Positions 15,467 through 23,950 of a stretch of 36,858 nucleotides of DNA are shown here, piece by piece. The position numbers and the translations under genes were made by a program. The notes under the pieces are model-generated. The model was not told the origin of the DNA and made no database searches. It saw only the letters and a program-made list of their open reading frames with translations. Every line of letters begins with the position of its first letter. Position 1 is the stretch's first letter. The stretch is from Verrucomicrobiales bacterium (GTDB taxonomy: Bacteria; Verrucomicrobiota; Verrucomicrobiia; Verrucomicrobiales; DEV007): contig JANQVJ010000027.1 of assembly GCA_030730365.1 (NCBI GenBank), positions 149,822 through 186,679 of the forward strand. Direction: 5' to 3'.

Positions 15467-16308
15467 CCATCGACGTTCACAGCCACACCTGGCCTTTTCC
15501 CGATGCCTTCAGCGAGGATTTTATCCGGCAGGCCTCGGGCGCACGGGCGAATGCCACGATCGACATCTCTGTGCGATACGAGGACTATGCCGCGACGGTG
15601 CCTCCGGGGACCAGGTCGATTGTCTTCGGGGGCAAAGCGAAGCTCTCGGGCATGTGGGTCGACGATGTCTACGTCGCGGAGTATGTAGGACGCCATCCCG
15701 AAGCGCTCATCGGCTTTCTCTCGGTCGATCCGACCCAGTCGGGCTGGCAGGAGGAGTTGCACCGCGGGCACGAGGTCCTCGGACTGCGCGGGGTGAAGCT
15801 GCTCCCGATGTATGCGGGATTTAAAGTGAGTGACCCGACTCTTGAGCCGCTCTGGCAGTATTGTGAGGCAAAAGGGCTCCCCGTCCTCATGCACACGGGC
15901 ACGACCTTTATCCGGCAGGCGCCGCTGGAGTGTACTTTCCCCCGCTTGATCGAACCGGTCGCGCTGAAATATCCGGGGATAAAGTTCATCCTCGCCCATC
16001 TCGGGCATCCCTGGGAGGGCGAGTGTGTCGTCACGATACGGAAACACCCGAACGTCTTCGCCGACATCAGCGCGCTGCATTACCGTCCTTTTCAGCTCTA
16101 TCAAAGCCTCATGCTGGTCCAGGAATACGGCGTCTGGGAAAAAGTGCTCTTCGGGTCCGACTTTCCTTTCACCACAGTGAATGCCTCGATCGACGGACTG
16201 CGAAAGCTCAACGACATGCTCGAGGGCACGGCCCTGCCGCGGCTCGATGTGGATCAGATTGAGGCCTTGATCCATCGCGACAGTCTGCGTCTCCTAGGCC
16301 TGGAGTAA
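15463..16308 (+). CDS. Amidohydrolase family protein, possible sugar lactonase
   Basis: 281 residues of the amidohydrolase-2 type TIM barrel. Metal-binding residues are visible: HSH at 6-8, H144 (VLMHTGTT), H179 (ILAHLGHPW) and D233 (LFGSDFPF). The superfamily includes sugar-acid lactonases (for example L-fuconolactonase and rhamnonolactonase) and decarboxylases. Translational coupling to the DHDPS-family lyase and the nearby dehydratase favour a lactonase role opening an aldonolactone, but a decarboxylase cannot be excluded. Start ATG 15463 lies in an ATGA overlap. A weak hairpin and T-rich DNA follow the stop. Confidence 0.85.
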   Translation: MTIDVHSHTWPFPDAFSEDFIRQASGARANATIDISVRYEDYAATVPPGTRSIVFGGKAKLSGMWVDDVYVAEYVGRHPEALIGFLSVDPTQSGWQEELHRGHEVLGLRGVKLLPMYAGFKVSDPTLEPLWQYCEAKGLPVLMHTGTTFIRQAPLECTFPRLIEPVALKYPGIKFILAHLGHPWEGECVVTIRKHPNVFADISALHYRPFQLYQSLMLVQEYGVWEKVLFGSDFPFTTVNASIDGLRKLNDMLEGTALPRLDVDQIEALIHRDSLRLLGLE

Positions 16309-16313
16309 AAGAA

Positions 16314-16401
16314 GGCGGGAGACATTCCTGCCCCCCCGCCGAGCCCGAATTTTTAACGTTTTTTCGCCGGTAAGGCGGCTTAACCTAGTGCCATTCGGGC
16401 T
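16314..16401 (+). other. Structured intergenic DNA with possible terminator
   Basis: Just after the amidohydrolase stop a 7-base hairpin (GGCGGGA at 16314, TCCTGCC at 16326, one G.U) is followed by T runs (16350-16354 and 16359-16364). The T-rich part is enclosed by a perfect 9-base inverted repeat, AGCCCGAAT (16342-16350) and ATTCGGGCT (16393-16401), with a small inner hairpin CGCC-GGTAA-GGCG (16365-16377). It may be a terminator plus a folded element. It lies between convergent genes. Bases 16402-16507 show nothing I recognise. Confidence 0.35.
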
Positions 16402-16507
16402 AGCCCTGCGATGTTTGAAGGGCGATCGAGTAGGGGGCACACACGCGAGGAGCTCACCACTTTAAAGAAGTTTGCCGTGCAGAGATTACTATGGCGAAGA
16501 GCACTCC

Positions 16508-18430
16508 TCACTCCGCTAACCGGGCAATGATCGCGTCGACATCGTAGACGCATCCTCCCCAGGTCCCGCCGCTCACGTTTTGGAGGGCGGCCCAGAGACG
16601 GGTGTCGTCGGGCACGTTCGGGAGGGGTTGCAATTTCTCGTTGGCGGGACGGGCCATCAGCTCGGTGAAGTCGCCGGTGTAGTCGACCGATCCGGTGAGC
16701 TTGCGCGAATCGATCTCGATGCGGATGCGGTCGCCGTCGCGCACTTTACCGATGGGGCCTCCCGCCCACGCTTCGGGTGAAAGATGGCCGACACAGGCTC
16801 CCGTCGAGACACCGGAAAAACGGCCGTCGGTGATCAGCGCGACGTGCTTTCCCCAGGACAGATGCTTCAGCGCGATCGTGATCTGAGCGGTCTCGGGCAT
16901 GCCGCATCCGATCGGGCCGAGCCCGATCAGGACGACGACGTCGCCCTCTTTGATGCGATCTTCGCCAGTCGATTTTACGGCGGCAATGGCGGCGGTTTCC
17001 GAAGCGAAAACGCGGGCCGGACCCTCGTGCAGGTAGATGCCGTTTTCGTCCAGTTTACTCGGATCAATTGCGGTGGATTTGATGACTGATCCGTCAGGAG
17101 TGAGGTTGCCCCCGGGGAAAGTGACAGTGGAGGTGAGTCCCCGCGAGACTGCGACGGAAGGTGACATGATGACATTGTCAGGATCAATACCGTCGAGTTG
17201 AATGAGCTTTTCGCGGAGCCGCTGACGACGCTCGGATTTTTCCCACCAGTCGAGATTTTCTCCGACTGTTTTGCCCGAGACGGTGAGGGCGTCGAGCTTC
17301 AGTAGCCCGGCGTTGCGGAGATGGAGCATGACCTCGGGCACGCCGCCGGCGAGAAACACCTGAACGGTTGCGTAGTGTCTTGGCCCGTTTGGCAGCGCAT
17401 CGACGAGACGCGGGACGAGCGCGTTGACGCGCCGCCAATCATCGACATTGGGCCGGGTCACTCCCGCTTGATGAGCGATCGCAGGGAGGTGCATGATGAG
17501 GTTGGTTGATCCGCCAAAGGCCGCGTGAACGGCGAGGGCGTTCTCAAAGGCGGCGTCGGTGAGAATGTCTTTCGTCGTGATGCCGCGCTTTTCCAGAGTG
17601 ACGACGGCGGCGCCGGAGCGCCTCGCCATGTCGCGCCAGATGTCCGCACCTGAGGGCGCGAGAGCGGAATGGGGCAAGGCCAGGCCCAGTGCTTCGCCGA
17701 TGACCTGACTCGTTGCGGCCGTTCCGAGGAATTGGCATCCACCGCCTGGCGAGGCGCAGGCTTTGCATCCGGCCTCGGCCGCGTCGGCGTAGCTCAGGGT
17801 GCCTTGGGCGTAGCGCGCTCCGATCGTCTGAATGCGTCCGAGGTCTTCCTCGGTGTCCTCGCTCAGCAGGGTCACGCCCCCGGGAACGAGCACGGTTGGG
17901 AGATCGTGCATCGCGGCTAGGGCCATCATCATGGCAGGGAGCCCCTTGTCACAAGTGGCGACACCGACGACACCCTTGCGGGTGGGGAGGGAGCGGATGA
18001 GACGGCGGTAGACGGTCGAGGCGTCGTTGCGGTAGGCGAGCGAGTCCATCATCCCGTCGGTGCCTTGGGTGCGTCCGTCGCAGGGATCGCTCACGAAGCC
18101 GGCAAAGGGGACTCCCCCCAGAGTGGTGATTGTTTTCGCAACCTCCTCCATCAGCAGCCCCACTTCGAAATGTCCGGTGTGGTAACCCAGAGCGATCGGT
18201 TTGCCGTCGGGCTGCCGGATCCCGCCCTGAGTACTGAGGATGAGGTAATCCCCGCCGCCGACCTTGTCCGCATCCCAGCCCATCCCGACATTCTGCGTCC
18301 AGCCGAAGAGGTGCCCGCTCGGGTCCGTCGCCAGTTGCTCGCGGGTGAAGGGCAGCACTCCGCTCGGCCCTGGAGCCTTCGTGCGGAGGGTGAAGATGGC
18401 GTCGTCGCCGGAGTCGAGGAGTGGGTGCAT
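16508..18430 (-). CDS. YjhG/YagF-family sugar-acid (xylonate-type) dehydratase
   Basis: 640 residues from ATG 18430 ([17 protein letters not shown]), the start matching the family's N-terminus; 19 upstream codons to 18487 are not supported. It belongs to the IlvD/Edd superfamily. Conserved cysteines for an iron-sulfur cluster and Mg2+ ligands appear in [11 protein letters not shown] (C117), [10 protein letters not shown] (C160) and [15 protein letters not shown] (222-236). The length and blocks such as [12 protein letters not shown] and [13 protein letters not shown] are those of the YjhG/YagF group, whose E. coli members dehydrate D-xylonate to 2-keto-3-deoxy-xylonate. Substrate here may be xylonate or a related aldonate. 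It is followed on the same strand by nothing and preceded by the FAH gene with a 92-base gap. Confidence 0.92.
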   Translation of the reverse strand: MHPLLDSGDDAIFTLRTKAPGPSGVLPFTREQLATDPSGHLFGWTQNVGMGWDADKVGGGDYLILSTQGGIRQPDGKPIALGYHTGHFEVGLLMEEVAKTITTLGGVPFAGFVSDPCDGRTQGTDGMMDSLAYRNDASTVYRRLIRSLPTRKGVVGVATCDKGLPAMMMALAAMHDLPTVLVPGGVTLLSEDTEEDLGRIQTIGARYAQGTLSYADAAEAGCKACASPGGGCQFLGTAATSQVIGEALGLALPHSALAPSGADIWRDMARRSGAAVVTLEKRGITTKDILTDAAFENALAVHAAFGGSTNLIMHLPAIAHQAGVTRPNVDDWRRVNALVPRLVDALPNGPRHYATVQVFLAGGVPEVMLHLRNAGLLKLDALTVSGKTVGENLDWWEKSERRQRLREKLIQLDGIDPDNVIMSPSVAVSRGLTSTVTFPGGNLTPDGSVIKSTAIDPSKLDENGIYLHEGPARVFASETAAIAAVKSTGEDRIKEGDVVVLIGLGPIGCGMPETAQITIALKHLSWGKHVALITDGRFSGVSTGACVGHLSPEAWAGGPIGKVRDGDRIRIEIDSRKLTGSVDYTGDFTELMARPANEKLQPLPNVPDDTRLWAALQNVSGGTWGGCVYDVDAIIARLAE

Positions 18431-18522
18431 GGGGCAAAGGGCAGGGGTCGGAGCGAAACGCAAATAGACGGAGTGAAACGAAGTCAATCAGGAGTCAGAA
18501 AATGGCTTAAAAGCTAAAAGCT

Positions 18523-19374
18523 TCACACTTTCTCCACCGTGTTCTGCAAGGTGCCGATCCCTTCGATGGTGATCGAGACGACATCGTCGACTTGCAGGGT
18601 GAAGCTGGAGTCGGGGACGATGCCGGTGCCGGTCATGAGGTAGGCTCCCTTTTTAAAATGATTCGAGCTGAAGAGGTAACCGGCAAGTTCTTCGAAGGAG
18701 CGCTTGATCTGCGAGAGGGAGGTCTCTCCGGAAAAGACTTCGCTGCCGCCGCGCGAGATCGAGATCGCGATGGTGGTCTCTGGCGCGGGGGCATCGCCGA
18801 CGACGAGGCATGGGCCGAGGGCGCAGGCGCCGGTGTAGTTTTTCGCCTGGGGCAGGTAGAGCGGGTTTTCCCCCTCGATCGAGCGCGAGCTCATGTCGTT
18901 GCCGATGGTGTGGCCGAAGATCTTCCCTCCGCTGTTGATCGCGAGAGTGAATTCTGGCTCGGGCACGTCCCAGGTCGAGTCGCTGCGGATCCCGACATGG
19001 TCGAGATGACCGCGCGTCCTCGCCGCGGTCGCTTTGAAAAAAAGCTCGGGGCGGGGGGCTTCGTAAACTTTATCGTAAAAGACATCGCCGCCCGCGACTT
19101 CAGCTTCCTCCATCCGCGCGGTGCGGCTGCGGAAGTAGGTTACCCCGGCAGCCCAAACTTCCTGATCGCCGATGGGGGCTTCGAGCGGGGTATCAGGACT
19201 GAAGGAGACTTCTTTCCCGGCACTCTCATAGAACTTTGCAATGTAGGCGGCGGGTTCGGCCGAGGTGAAGAGATCGTCAAATGAGAACCCGTCGTCGACA
19301 TGGCGAAAGAGACCGGGAGCGTCGGAACTCTCAAGGAAAATAGAGGTGGAGGTTTTAAAAATTCGGAAAGACAT
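18523..19374 (-). CDS. Fumarylacetoacetate hydrolase family protein, possible 2-keto-3-deoxy sugar-acid dehydratase
   Basis: 283 residues from ATG 19374 ([10 protein letters not shown]). The much longer frame open to 20013 runs antisense through the NlpC/P60 gene and is not coding. The FAH core shows the metal-binding set: EPEFTLAIN (E139, E141), GNDMSSRS (D160) and K178. The [18 protein letters not shown] block resembles the KdaD/XylX-type branch that dehydrates 2-keto-3-deoxy-pentonates to alpha-ketoglutarate semialdehyde. Another FAH branch hydrolyses 2,4-diketo-3-deoxy-fuconate. The gene is upstream of the dehydratase on the same strand, so it probably acts on that enzyme's product. Exact reaction is inferred from family and context. 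Confidence 0.88.
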   Translation of the reverse strand: MSFRIFKTSTSIFLESSDAPGLFRHVDDGFSFDDLFTSAEPAAYIAKFYESAGKEVSFSPDTPLEAPIGDQEVWAAGVTYFRSRTARMEEAEVAGGDVFYDKVYEAPRPELFFKATAARTRGHLDHVGIRSDSTWDVPEPEFTLAINSGGKIFGHTIGNDMSSRSIEGENPLYLPQAKNYTGACALGPCLVVGDAPAPETTIAISISRGGSEVFSGETSLSQIKRSFEELAGYLFSSNHFKKGAYLMTGTGIVPDSSFTLQVDDVVSITIEGIGTLQNTVEKV

Positions 19375-19461
19375 GCTGCGAGCATAGCGAAAATTCCGGC
19401 GTGCGCCAGTCACATCGAAGGCGCGCTTGTGCCGCCGACCGGCGGAGGTTAGCTTAGCGGG

Positions 19462-20193
19462 GTGATGCGCCGTGAAAAATTCTCCCGGGTCGCGGGATTG
19501 ATCCTGTTCGTCGTCCTGTCTTTCGTTCCCGTTCGGGCGGAAAAGGTATCGGTGGCAACGATTCAACCGACTGATCTGATCGAATATGAGACGGAGCCGG
19601 AGGAGGTGAAAAGGCTTATCGAGGTTTCGCTGGGATTGACTCGGAAGAAGCTGGGTTACCGGTTCGGTTCCAATTCGCCGAAGAAGCGCGGGATGGACTG
19701 CTCGGGTACGGTGCAGTGCAGTCTTGTCGAACTGGGTCTCGGGGAGATCCCGCGCTCTTCGTGGAATTTCTACGAATGGGTCGAGGCCTCGGGCAAACTG
19801 AAGCCCACCCCCGGAGTGACGACGACGGAGGATCCGGTCTTCGCCGACCTGAAACCGGGCGACCTCCTTTTCTGGGAAGGCACGTATGAAACGGGCGAAC
19901 GGCTTCCTGCGATCTCGCACGTCATGATCTATCTCGGCACGTTGAAAGAGGACGGCGAGGGCGTCGTTTTCGGGGCGAGCAGCGGTCGCCGCTATCGCGG
20001 CAAAACGATTCACGGAGTGAGTGTTTTTGACTGGGACGTGCCCGACGGGGAATCAAAGTCCCGCTTTGTCGGCTTCGGGCCCATCCCGGGACTGCGGAGA
20101 GATGAGGTAAAACAAGCTCCTTTAGAAAAACCAAATTCACTCAAAACATTTCTTGAAAATTTATTTAAGAAAAGCGAAGCTTCTCCACCATGA
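19462..20193 (+). CDS. Secreted NlpC/P60 family peptidase
   Basis: 243 residues. A signal peptide ([17 protein letters not shown]) precedes an NlpC/P60 cysteine peptidase domain with the catalytic Cys80 in [10 protein letters not shown] and His153 in ISHVMIYLG, followed by FGASSGRR. These enzymes cut gamma-D-glutamyl to diamino-acid or related bonds in peptidoglycan stem peptides. GTG 19462 and ATG 19465 are alternative starts. It diverges from the FAH gene with an 87-base spacer that must hold both promoters. The stop overlaps the lipoprotein start by 4 bases, so the two are translationally coupled and probably act together at the envelope. Confidence 0.88.
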   Translation: MMRREKFSRVAGLILFVVLSFVPVRAEKVSVATIQPTDLIEYETEPEEVKRLIEVSLGLTRKKLGYRFGSNSPKKRGMDCSGTVQCSLVELGLGEIPRSSWNFYEWVEASGKLKPTPGVTTTEDPVFADLKPGDLLFWEGTYETGERLPAISHVMIYLGTLKEDGEGVVFGASSGRRYRGKTIHGVSVFDWDVPDGESKSRFVGFGPIPGLRRDEVKQAPLEKPNSLKTFLENLFKKSEASPP

Positions 20194-20486
20194 AAAAGCT
20201 CGTCGCCTCTCTGCTCTGTGTTGCTACTTTCGCCATCGTTGGATGCAACCCCACGCAAAAGGGTGCCGTGACCGGAGGCGCTGCCGGCGCCGGTATCGGT
20301 GCGCTCGTAGCCGGTGACGGGAATCGAGGAACCGGTGCTCTTATCGGTGGGGCGATCGGCGGTCTAGCCGGTGCCGCTGTCGGTTCCAATCAGGAGAAGA
20401 AACAAGTTCAGCAGCAGCAATACGGCCAGCCGGCTCCTTCGCAATACGGCCAGCCGGCCCCCGGCTACTACGGTCCCCGCTACTGA
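20190..20486 (+). CDS. Glycine-zipper lipoprotein
   Basis: 98 residues. A lipobox (FAIVGC, Cys19) predicts lipidation. A glycine-zipper region follows ([14 protein letters not shown] and [17 protein letters not shown]), which inserts in or packs against membrane. The C-terminus is a Gln/Tyr/Pro-rich tail with a repeated QYGQPAP unit. It resembles the outer-membrane glycine-zipper 2TM (SlyB/Pal-like) lipoproteins. The start is coupled to the NlpC/P60 gene (ATGA). Confidence 0.85.
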   Translation: MKKLVASLLCVATFAIVGCNPTQKGAVTGGAAGAGIGALVAGDGNRGTGALIGGAIGGLAGAAVGSNQEKKQVQQQQYGQPAPSQYGQPAPGYYGPRY

Positions 20487-20516
20487 GATGAACGGGTTTT
20501 AAACCATTTTTCCCAA

Positions 20517-20549
20517 GCCGGGCGGAGCCAGTGCCGGCAGGCTTTTTTT
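20517..20549 (+). terminator. Putative intrinsic terminator after the lipoprotein gene
   Basis: GCCGG (20517-20521) can pair with CCGGC (20534-20538), and AGCC (20526-20529) can pair with GGCT as an alternative; a run of seven T follows at 20543-20549. It lies 30 bases after the lipoprotein stop and just before the convergent dehydrogenase stop. Confidence 0.5.
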
Positions 20550-20568
20550 GCGGGAATTATCCCGCAAA
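20547..20568. other. Perfect hairpin over the dehydrogenase stop codon
   Basis: TTTGCGGGA (20547-20555) and TCCCGCAAA (20560-20568) form a 9-base perfect stem with a 4-base loop. The minus-strand stop TAA is in the loop. There is no T tract downstream on the minus strand, so it is not a standard terminator for that gene. Confidence 0.6.
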
Positions 20569-21669
20569 GGTCCTGAGCGACTCAGGCGCCCAGGGCGAGG
20601 TGTCGAGGCCGCACTCTTCGGCGAGGTGGATGAATCCTTTGACCTCTGCTTCGGTGAAAAGAAGCCCGTTGGCCTTTTCGCTGAGCTTGGCACTGTTTGC
20701 CTCGATCGTGCCGGGGAGCATGCAGTTCTCGTTGCCGTGGCCGAGAATGTCCTGCACCACGGCACTGATGTTTTCCGCCTGGTTGCGGCCCTTAGAGAAA
20801 TCGCCGACATGGATGGCCTCGGGGTGGACGATCTGGAAATAAAAGGCGCAGGTCGTCTTCTCGCCGGTGCCTTCTGCCTTGGCGGCGCGGCCGCGCAGGG
20901 TCGGGAGAGAACCACCGATGGCGGCGCCATAGAGTTCATTGAGAAGGCCGAGGCCGTAGCCCTTGTGTCGTCCGAAGGGGAGCAGGGCGACGACGGCGAA
21001 TGGATCGTCGGTGGGGTTGCCGTCCTTATCGACGCCGAAGGAGGACTCGAGCTTTTTGTTCTCGCGCTTGTATTGCTCGACCTTGCCCATCGCGATCTCC
21101 GAGGTGGCCCAGTCCACGACGACGGGGTAACCGACGGCATCGGTCGTGGGGAATCCCCAGCTGTGCGGGTTGGTCCCGAGGGTGGGGAATTTACCGCCAA
21201 AAGGCACGACTTCGGCGAGGGTCGAAGTGCAGTTGGTGTAGGCGATGTAGCCGCGCTTGGCTGCGTCCATCACGTAACCGCCGCCCCAGAGGTAGTGAAA
21301 GGCGTTGTCGATTGCGACCGTGCCCGAGCCATACTGGTCGGCGAGGCGGATACAGGTCTCGATCGCCTCGCAGGCGACGGCTTGGCCGAGCTTGCGATGG
21401 GCGTTCCAGCTCTGCACGGCGGGGAAACGTGTCTCGCGCACCTCGATCTGCGCGCCGGGGACACAGCCGCCGCTGCCACTGCCGAAGAGCTCGTCGAGAT
21501 GGAGCGCCTTGAGGGCGTTGTGGGTGCGGATCCCGTGCCACGAGGCCTCGCTGCACATGCGGGCGGCGGCGGCGGATTCATCTTCCTGATAGCCGCGATG
21601 CTGATAAGCGGCGGAGACGAGCGCCTCGTGCTGCTCGCGGGAAACGACGAAATAGGTGGGGGTCGACAT
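20557..21669 (-). CDS. Ldh family (malate/L-lactate/ureidoglycolate-type) oxidoreductase
   Basis: 370 residues from ATG 21669 (MSTPTYFVVS); the 46 extra codons to 21807 are unsupported. It belongs to the NAD(P)-dependent malate/lactate dehydrogenase-2 (YiaK/AllD) family, distinct from classical LDH. Visible blocks are EASWHGIRTHNALKAL (the catalytic His region), NCTSTLAEVVPFGGKFPTLG, NPHSWGFPTTD and HKGYGLGLLNELYGA. Members reduce or oxidise 2-keto/2-hydroxy acids including 2,3-diketo-gulonate. A role in handling keto acids from the nearby sugar-acid locus is plausible but it is separated from it by the NlpC pair. It diverges from the sigma factor gene. Confidence 0.88.
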   Translation of the reverse strand: MSTPTYFVVSREQHEALVSAAYQHRGYQEDESAAAARMCSEASWHGIRTHNALKALHLDELFGSGSGGCVPGAQIEVRETRFPAVQSWNAHRKLGQAVACEAIETCIRLADQYGSGTVAIDNAFHYLWGGGYVMDAAKRGYIAYTNCTSTLAEVVPFGGKFPTLGTNPHSWGFPTTDAVGYPVVVDWATSEIAMGKVEQYKRENKKLESSFGVDKDGNPTDDPFAVVALLPFGRHKGYGLGLLNELYGAAIGGSLPTLRGRAAKAEGTGEKTTCAFYFQIVHPEAIHVGDFSKGRNQAENISAVVQDILGHGNENCMLPGTIEANSAKLSEKANGLLFTEAEVKGFIHLAEECGLDTSPWAPESLRTFAG

Positions 21670-21789
21670 GGGAATGCTATGGCGTGAAATCACCCCTTTA
21701 GCCAGTGAAAAGTTGCCCGGATCGGGTCTTCGGGAGCGGTTCCCGGAGATGCCGCCGGGGCCTTCCCGCGCCCCTGATCGCAAAAAAAA

Positions 21790-21820
21790 TTGGCACTTTT
21801 CGTTCATCTTCGGGGATAAC
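21790..21820 (+). promoter_or_regulatory. Possible promoter of the sigma factor operon
   Basis: TTGGCA (21790-21795) and GATAAC (21815-21820) with a 19-base spacer lie 22 bases upstream of ATG 21843. The -35-like box is good, the spacer is long, so this is weak. Confidence 0.25.
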
Positions 21821-21842
21821 TTGGGAAAACTGCGGCGACTGC

Positions 21843-22379
21843 ATGAACGACGACACCCCCGCGAGCTCCACCGAGAACCTCATTGTGCTCCTCACCGGGC
21901 ATCAGGAGCGCCTTTTCCGTTACATCTACAGCCTCGTCCCCTCAGAGGCCGACGCTAAAGACATCCTGCAGGAGACGAGTCTGGCGCTTTTTCGTAAATT
22001 CGATCAATACGACGCGACGCGGCCCTTTCTTCCCTGGGCCTACCGCTTTGCCTACCTCGAAGTGCAGAAGCACCGGGGAAAGTCGGGCCGGGCTCCGCTG
22101 CTCTTCAGTGAAGACATCATCGACCTGCTCGCGATCGAACGCGAGCGCCACGAGCCGCGTCTCGAGGAGAGGCTGCATCATCTTGACCATTGCCTTGGGA
22201 AACTCGGTCCGGCCGACCGCGACCTGCTCACGAGCCGCTATGCCCGCCGCGAGTCGGCGGAGGAGATGATGGCCCGCTACTCCCTGAGCCGGCGCACGCT
22301 ATTCCGGAATCTCGAGATGCTGCGCCGGCGGCTTCACGACTGCGTCTCGCAACAACTGAAAGCGGAAGGCTTCGCATGA
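21843..22379 (+). CDS. ECF-type sigma-70 family RNA polymerase sigma factor
   Basis: 178 residues from ATG 21843 (MNDDTPASST). Region 2 is visible as QERLFRYIYSLVPSEADAKD and ILQETSLALFRKFDQYD followed by LPWAYRFAYLEVQK. Region 4 has ADRDLLTSRYARRESAEEMM and a helix-turn-helix LSRRTLFRNLEMLRRRL. It matches the PVC-specific ECF group whose genes precede FecR/LamG proteins. Upstream residues to 21705 are not conserved-looking. The stop overlaps the next start (ATGA at 22376), so the membrane protein is its likely anti-sigma-like partner. It should direct transcription of this and perhaps other operons; the signal is unknown. Confidence 0.92.
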   Translation: MNDDTPASSTENLIVLLTGHQERLFRYIYSLVPSEADAKDILQETSLALFRKFDQYDATRPFLPWAYRFAYLEVQKHRGKSGRAPLLFSEDIIDLLAIERERHEPRLEERLHHLDHCLGKLGPADRDLLTSRYARRESAEEMMARYSLSRRTLFRNLEMLRRRLHDCVSQQLKAEGFA

Positions 22380-23950
22380 ATCTCGAATCGCTCATCCACG
22401 CCCGTCTCGACGGGGAAATCTCTGCCGAAGACCTCGTGCGGCTCGAGGAGATCCTGCGTGAGGACTGGCAGGCGCGTCGCCTTTACCTTGAACTCGCCGA
22501 CCTGCACGCACGGCTCCTGCACGAGCCCGGCGTGACTTCGGGTCGTCTCGCGATGCCGGGAGAGCCGGACACTCGCAGGCGTGGATGGTGGCGAACGGCG
22601 GCTCTCACGACGGCGGGAATCGCCGCGGTGGTCGCCTTAGTGATTTTGTCAGGGAAAACGACATCACCCGGCGGCGGTGGGAAAGACGAGGCCGTCTCGG
22701 CCGGGGTCGCGATGCTGAGTCAGACGATCTCGGCGAAGTTTGCCGGGGGCGAAAGGCGCAGCGGTGACACCCTTGCCCCTGGGACGATCCATCTCACCGG
22801 CGGACTCGCCCAGATCGAATTCTACAGCGGAGCCACCGTCGTGATCGAGGGGGAGGCCGAGCTCGAGATCGTTTCACCGTGGGAGGCACGTTGCCATCGC
22901 GGGCGGGTGAGGGTGCAGGTGCCGCCGGCGGCGAAGGGCTTTTTGCTTCACGCGCCGGGCTTGAAGCTCGAGGATCTCGGGACCGAGTTCGCTCTCAATG
23001 TGGATATGTCAGGCGTCGGCAGCGATGTGCATGTCTTTGACGGCGAAGTCATCGCCCATCGAGAGGGAGGCGGTTCACAGAGCCTCACCGGCGGCATGTC
23101 ACTGGGATCCGACGGGGAAAAGGCAGTCGATCCGGCGGTCTTTCTCTCCCTCAGTGAACTCGACGGGCTCGCCGCCGAGCGCGGGGTGCGGCGGCTCGAG
23201 GCCTGGCGCGCGTGGTCGCAGGGGGCGAGGCGCGACGAACGACTGATCGCCTATTACGATTTTCATCACCAGACCGCGGCTGGTCGGGATCGATTCGTCG
23301 CGAACGTGGCCGAGCCGCGGATTCAATCGCGGACCGGCGGCGCGGTGGGAGCCCGCTGGACCGACGGCCGCTGGCCCGGGAAGGCGGCACTCGAGTTCAA
23401 GCGACCCGGTGATCGATTGCGCATGAACATCGACGGCACCTATCGTGATATCACCTTCGCCTGCTGGGTGAAGGTCGATAGCGTTGATAAGAAATATAAT
23501 TCGCTCCTCCTCACCGACGGCTATGAAAACGGCGAGCCGCACTGGCAGATCTACGAAGACGGCAGCCTGATGTTTTCCCTCGTCTATCGACCCCCGGGGA
23601 TCTTGGGAAAGGGCGGGAAATACAATCAGATGTATTTTTCGCGGCCCGTCCTCACCGCCGAGAGCCTCGGTCGCTGGCATCATCTCGCGGTGAGCTACGA
23701 CGGCACGAGCGGCGAAGTCGTGCAGTACTTCGACGGGGAGGTGGCGGGGCGGGAGGTCTCGCCGCTCCACAAGGCGGGACGCAGCATTCAATTCGGTCCG
23801 TGCGAAATCGGCAACTGGGGGCTGCCGACCGAGTCCCATCAGTTTCCCATCCGCAATCTCAACGGGGCCATCGACGAATTTGCCATTTACCGGACCGCCC
23901 TCTCTGCGGGCGAGATCCGGGCCATGTTCGAAGCGGGGAGGGTGGAATGA
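22376..23950 (+). CDS. FecR domain and LamG-like domain membrane protein (probable sigma regulator)
   Basis: 524 residues from ATG 22376 (MNLESLIHAR). A short cytoplasmic N-terminal helical part (about 1-65, ISAEDLVRLEEILREDWQAR) is of the kind found in PVC anti-sigma-like proteins. A transmembrane helix follows (about 72-93, WWRTAALTTAGIAAVVALVI). A FecR-like beta domain (about 115-230, with GLAQIEFYSGATVVIEGEAE and LEDLGTEFALNV) and a C-terminal concanavalin/LamG-like domain (about 330-520, with RWHHLAVSYDG and GAIDEFAIYRTALS) are periplasmic. The layout suggests sensing of a polysaccharide or surface ligand and control of the coupled sigma factor. The stop overlaps the next gene's ATG 23947. 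Confidence 0.88.
   Translation: MNLESLIHARLDGEISAEDLVRLEEILREDWQARRLYLELADLHARLLHEPGVTSGRLAMPGEPDTRRRGWWRTAALTTAGIAAVVALVILSGKTTSPGGGGKDEAVSAGVAMLSQTISAKFAGGERRSGDTLAPGTIHLTGGLAQIEFYSGATVVIEGEAELEIVSPWEARCHRGRVRVQVPPAAKGFLLHAPGLKLEDLGTEFALNVDMSGVGSDVHVFDGEVIAHREGGGSQSLTGGMSLGSDGEKAVDPAVFLSLSELDGLAAERGVRRLEAWRAWSQGARRDERLIAYYDFHHQTAAGRDRFVANVAEPRIQSRTGGAVGARWTDGRWPGKAALEFKRPGDRLRMNIDGTYRDITFACWVKVDSVDKKYNSLLLTDGYENGEPHWQIYEDGSLMFSLVYRPPGILGKGGKYNQMYFSRPVLTAESLGRWHHLAVSYDGTSGEVVQYFDGEVAGREVSPLHKAGRSIQFGPCEIGNWGLPTESHQFPIRNLNGAIDEFAIYRTALSAGEIRAMFEAGRVE

Noticed and set aside
16342..16401. Integron attC-like site
   Set aside because: The inverted repeat lacks the core-site consensus (GTTRRRY and its complement) and there is no integrase gene or cassette array.
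19375..20013. N-terminal extension of the FAH frame
   Set aside because: It lies antisense to the NlpC/P60 gene and lacks FAH similarity; the family start fits ATG 19374.
20548..21687. 379-codon plus-strand open frame
   Set aside because: Antisense to the Ldh-family gene, which has clear family motifs.
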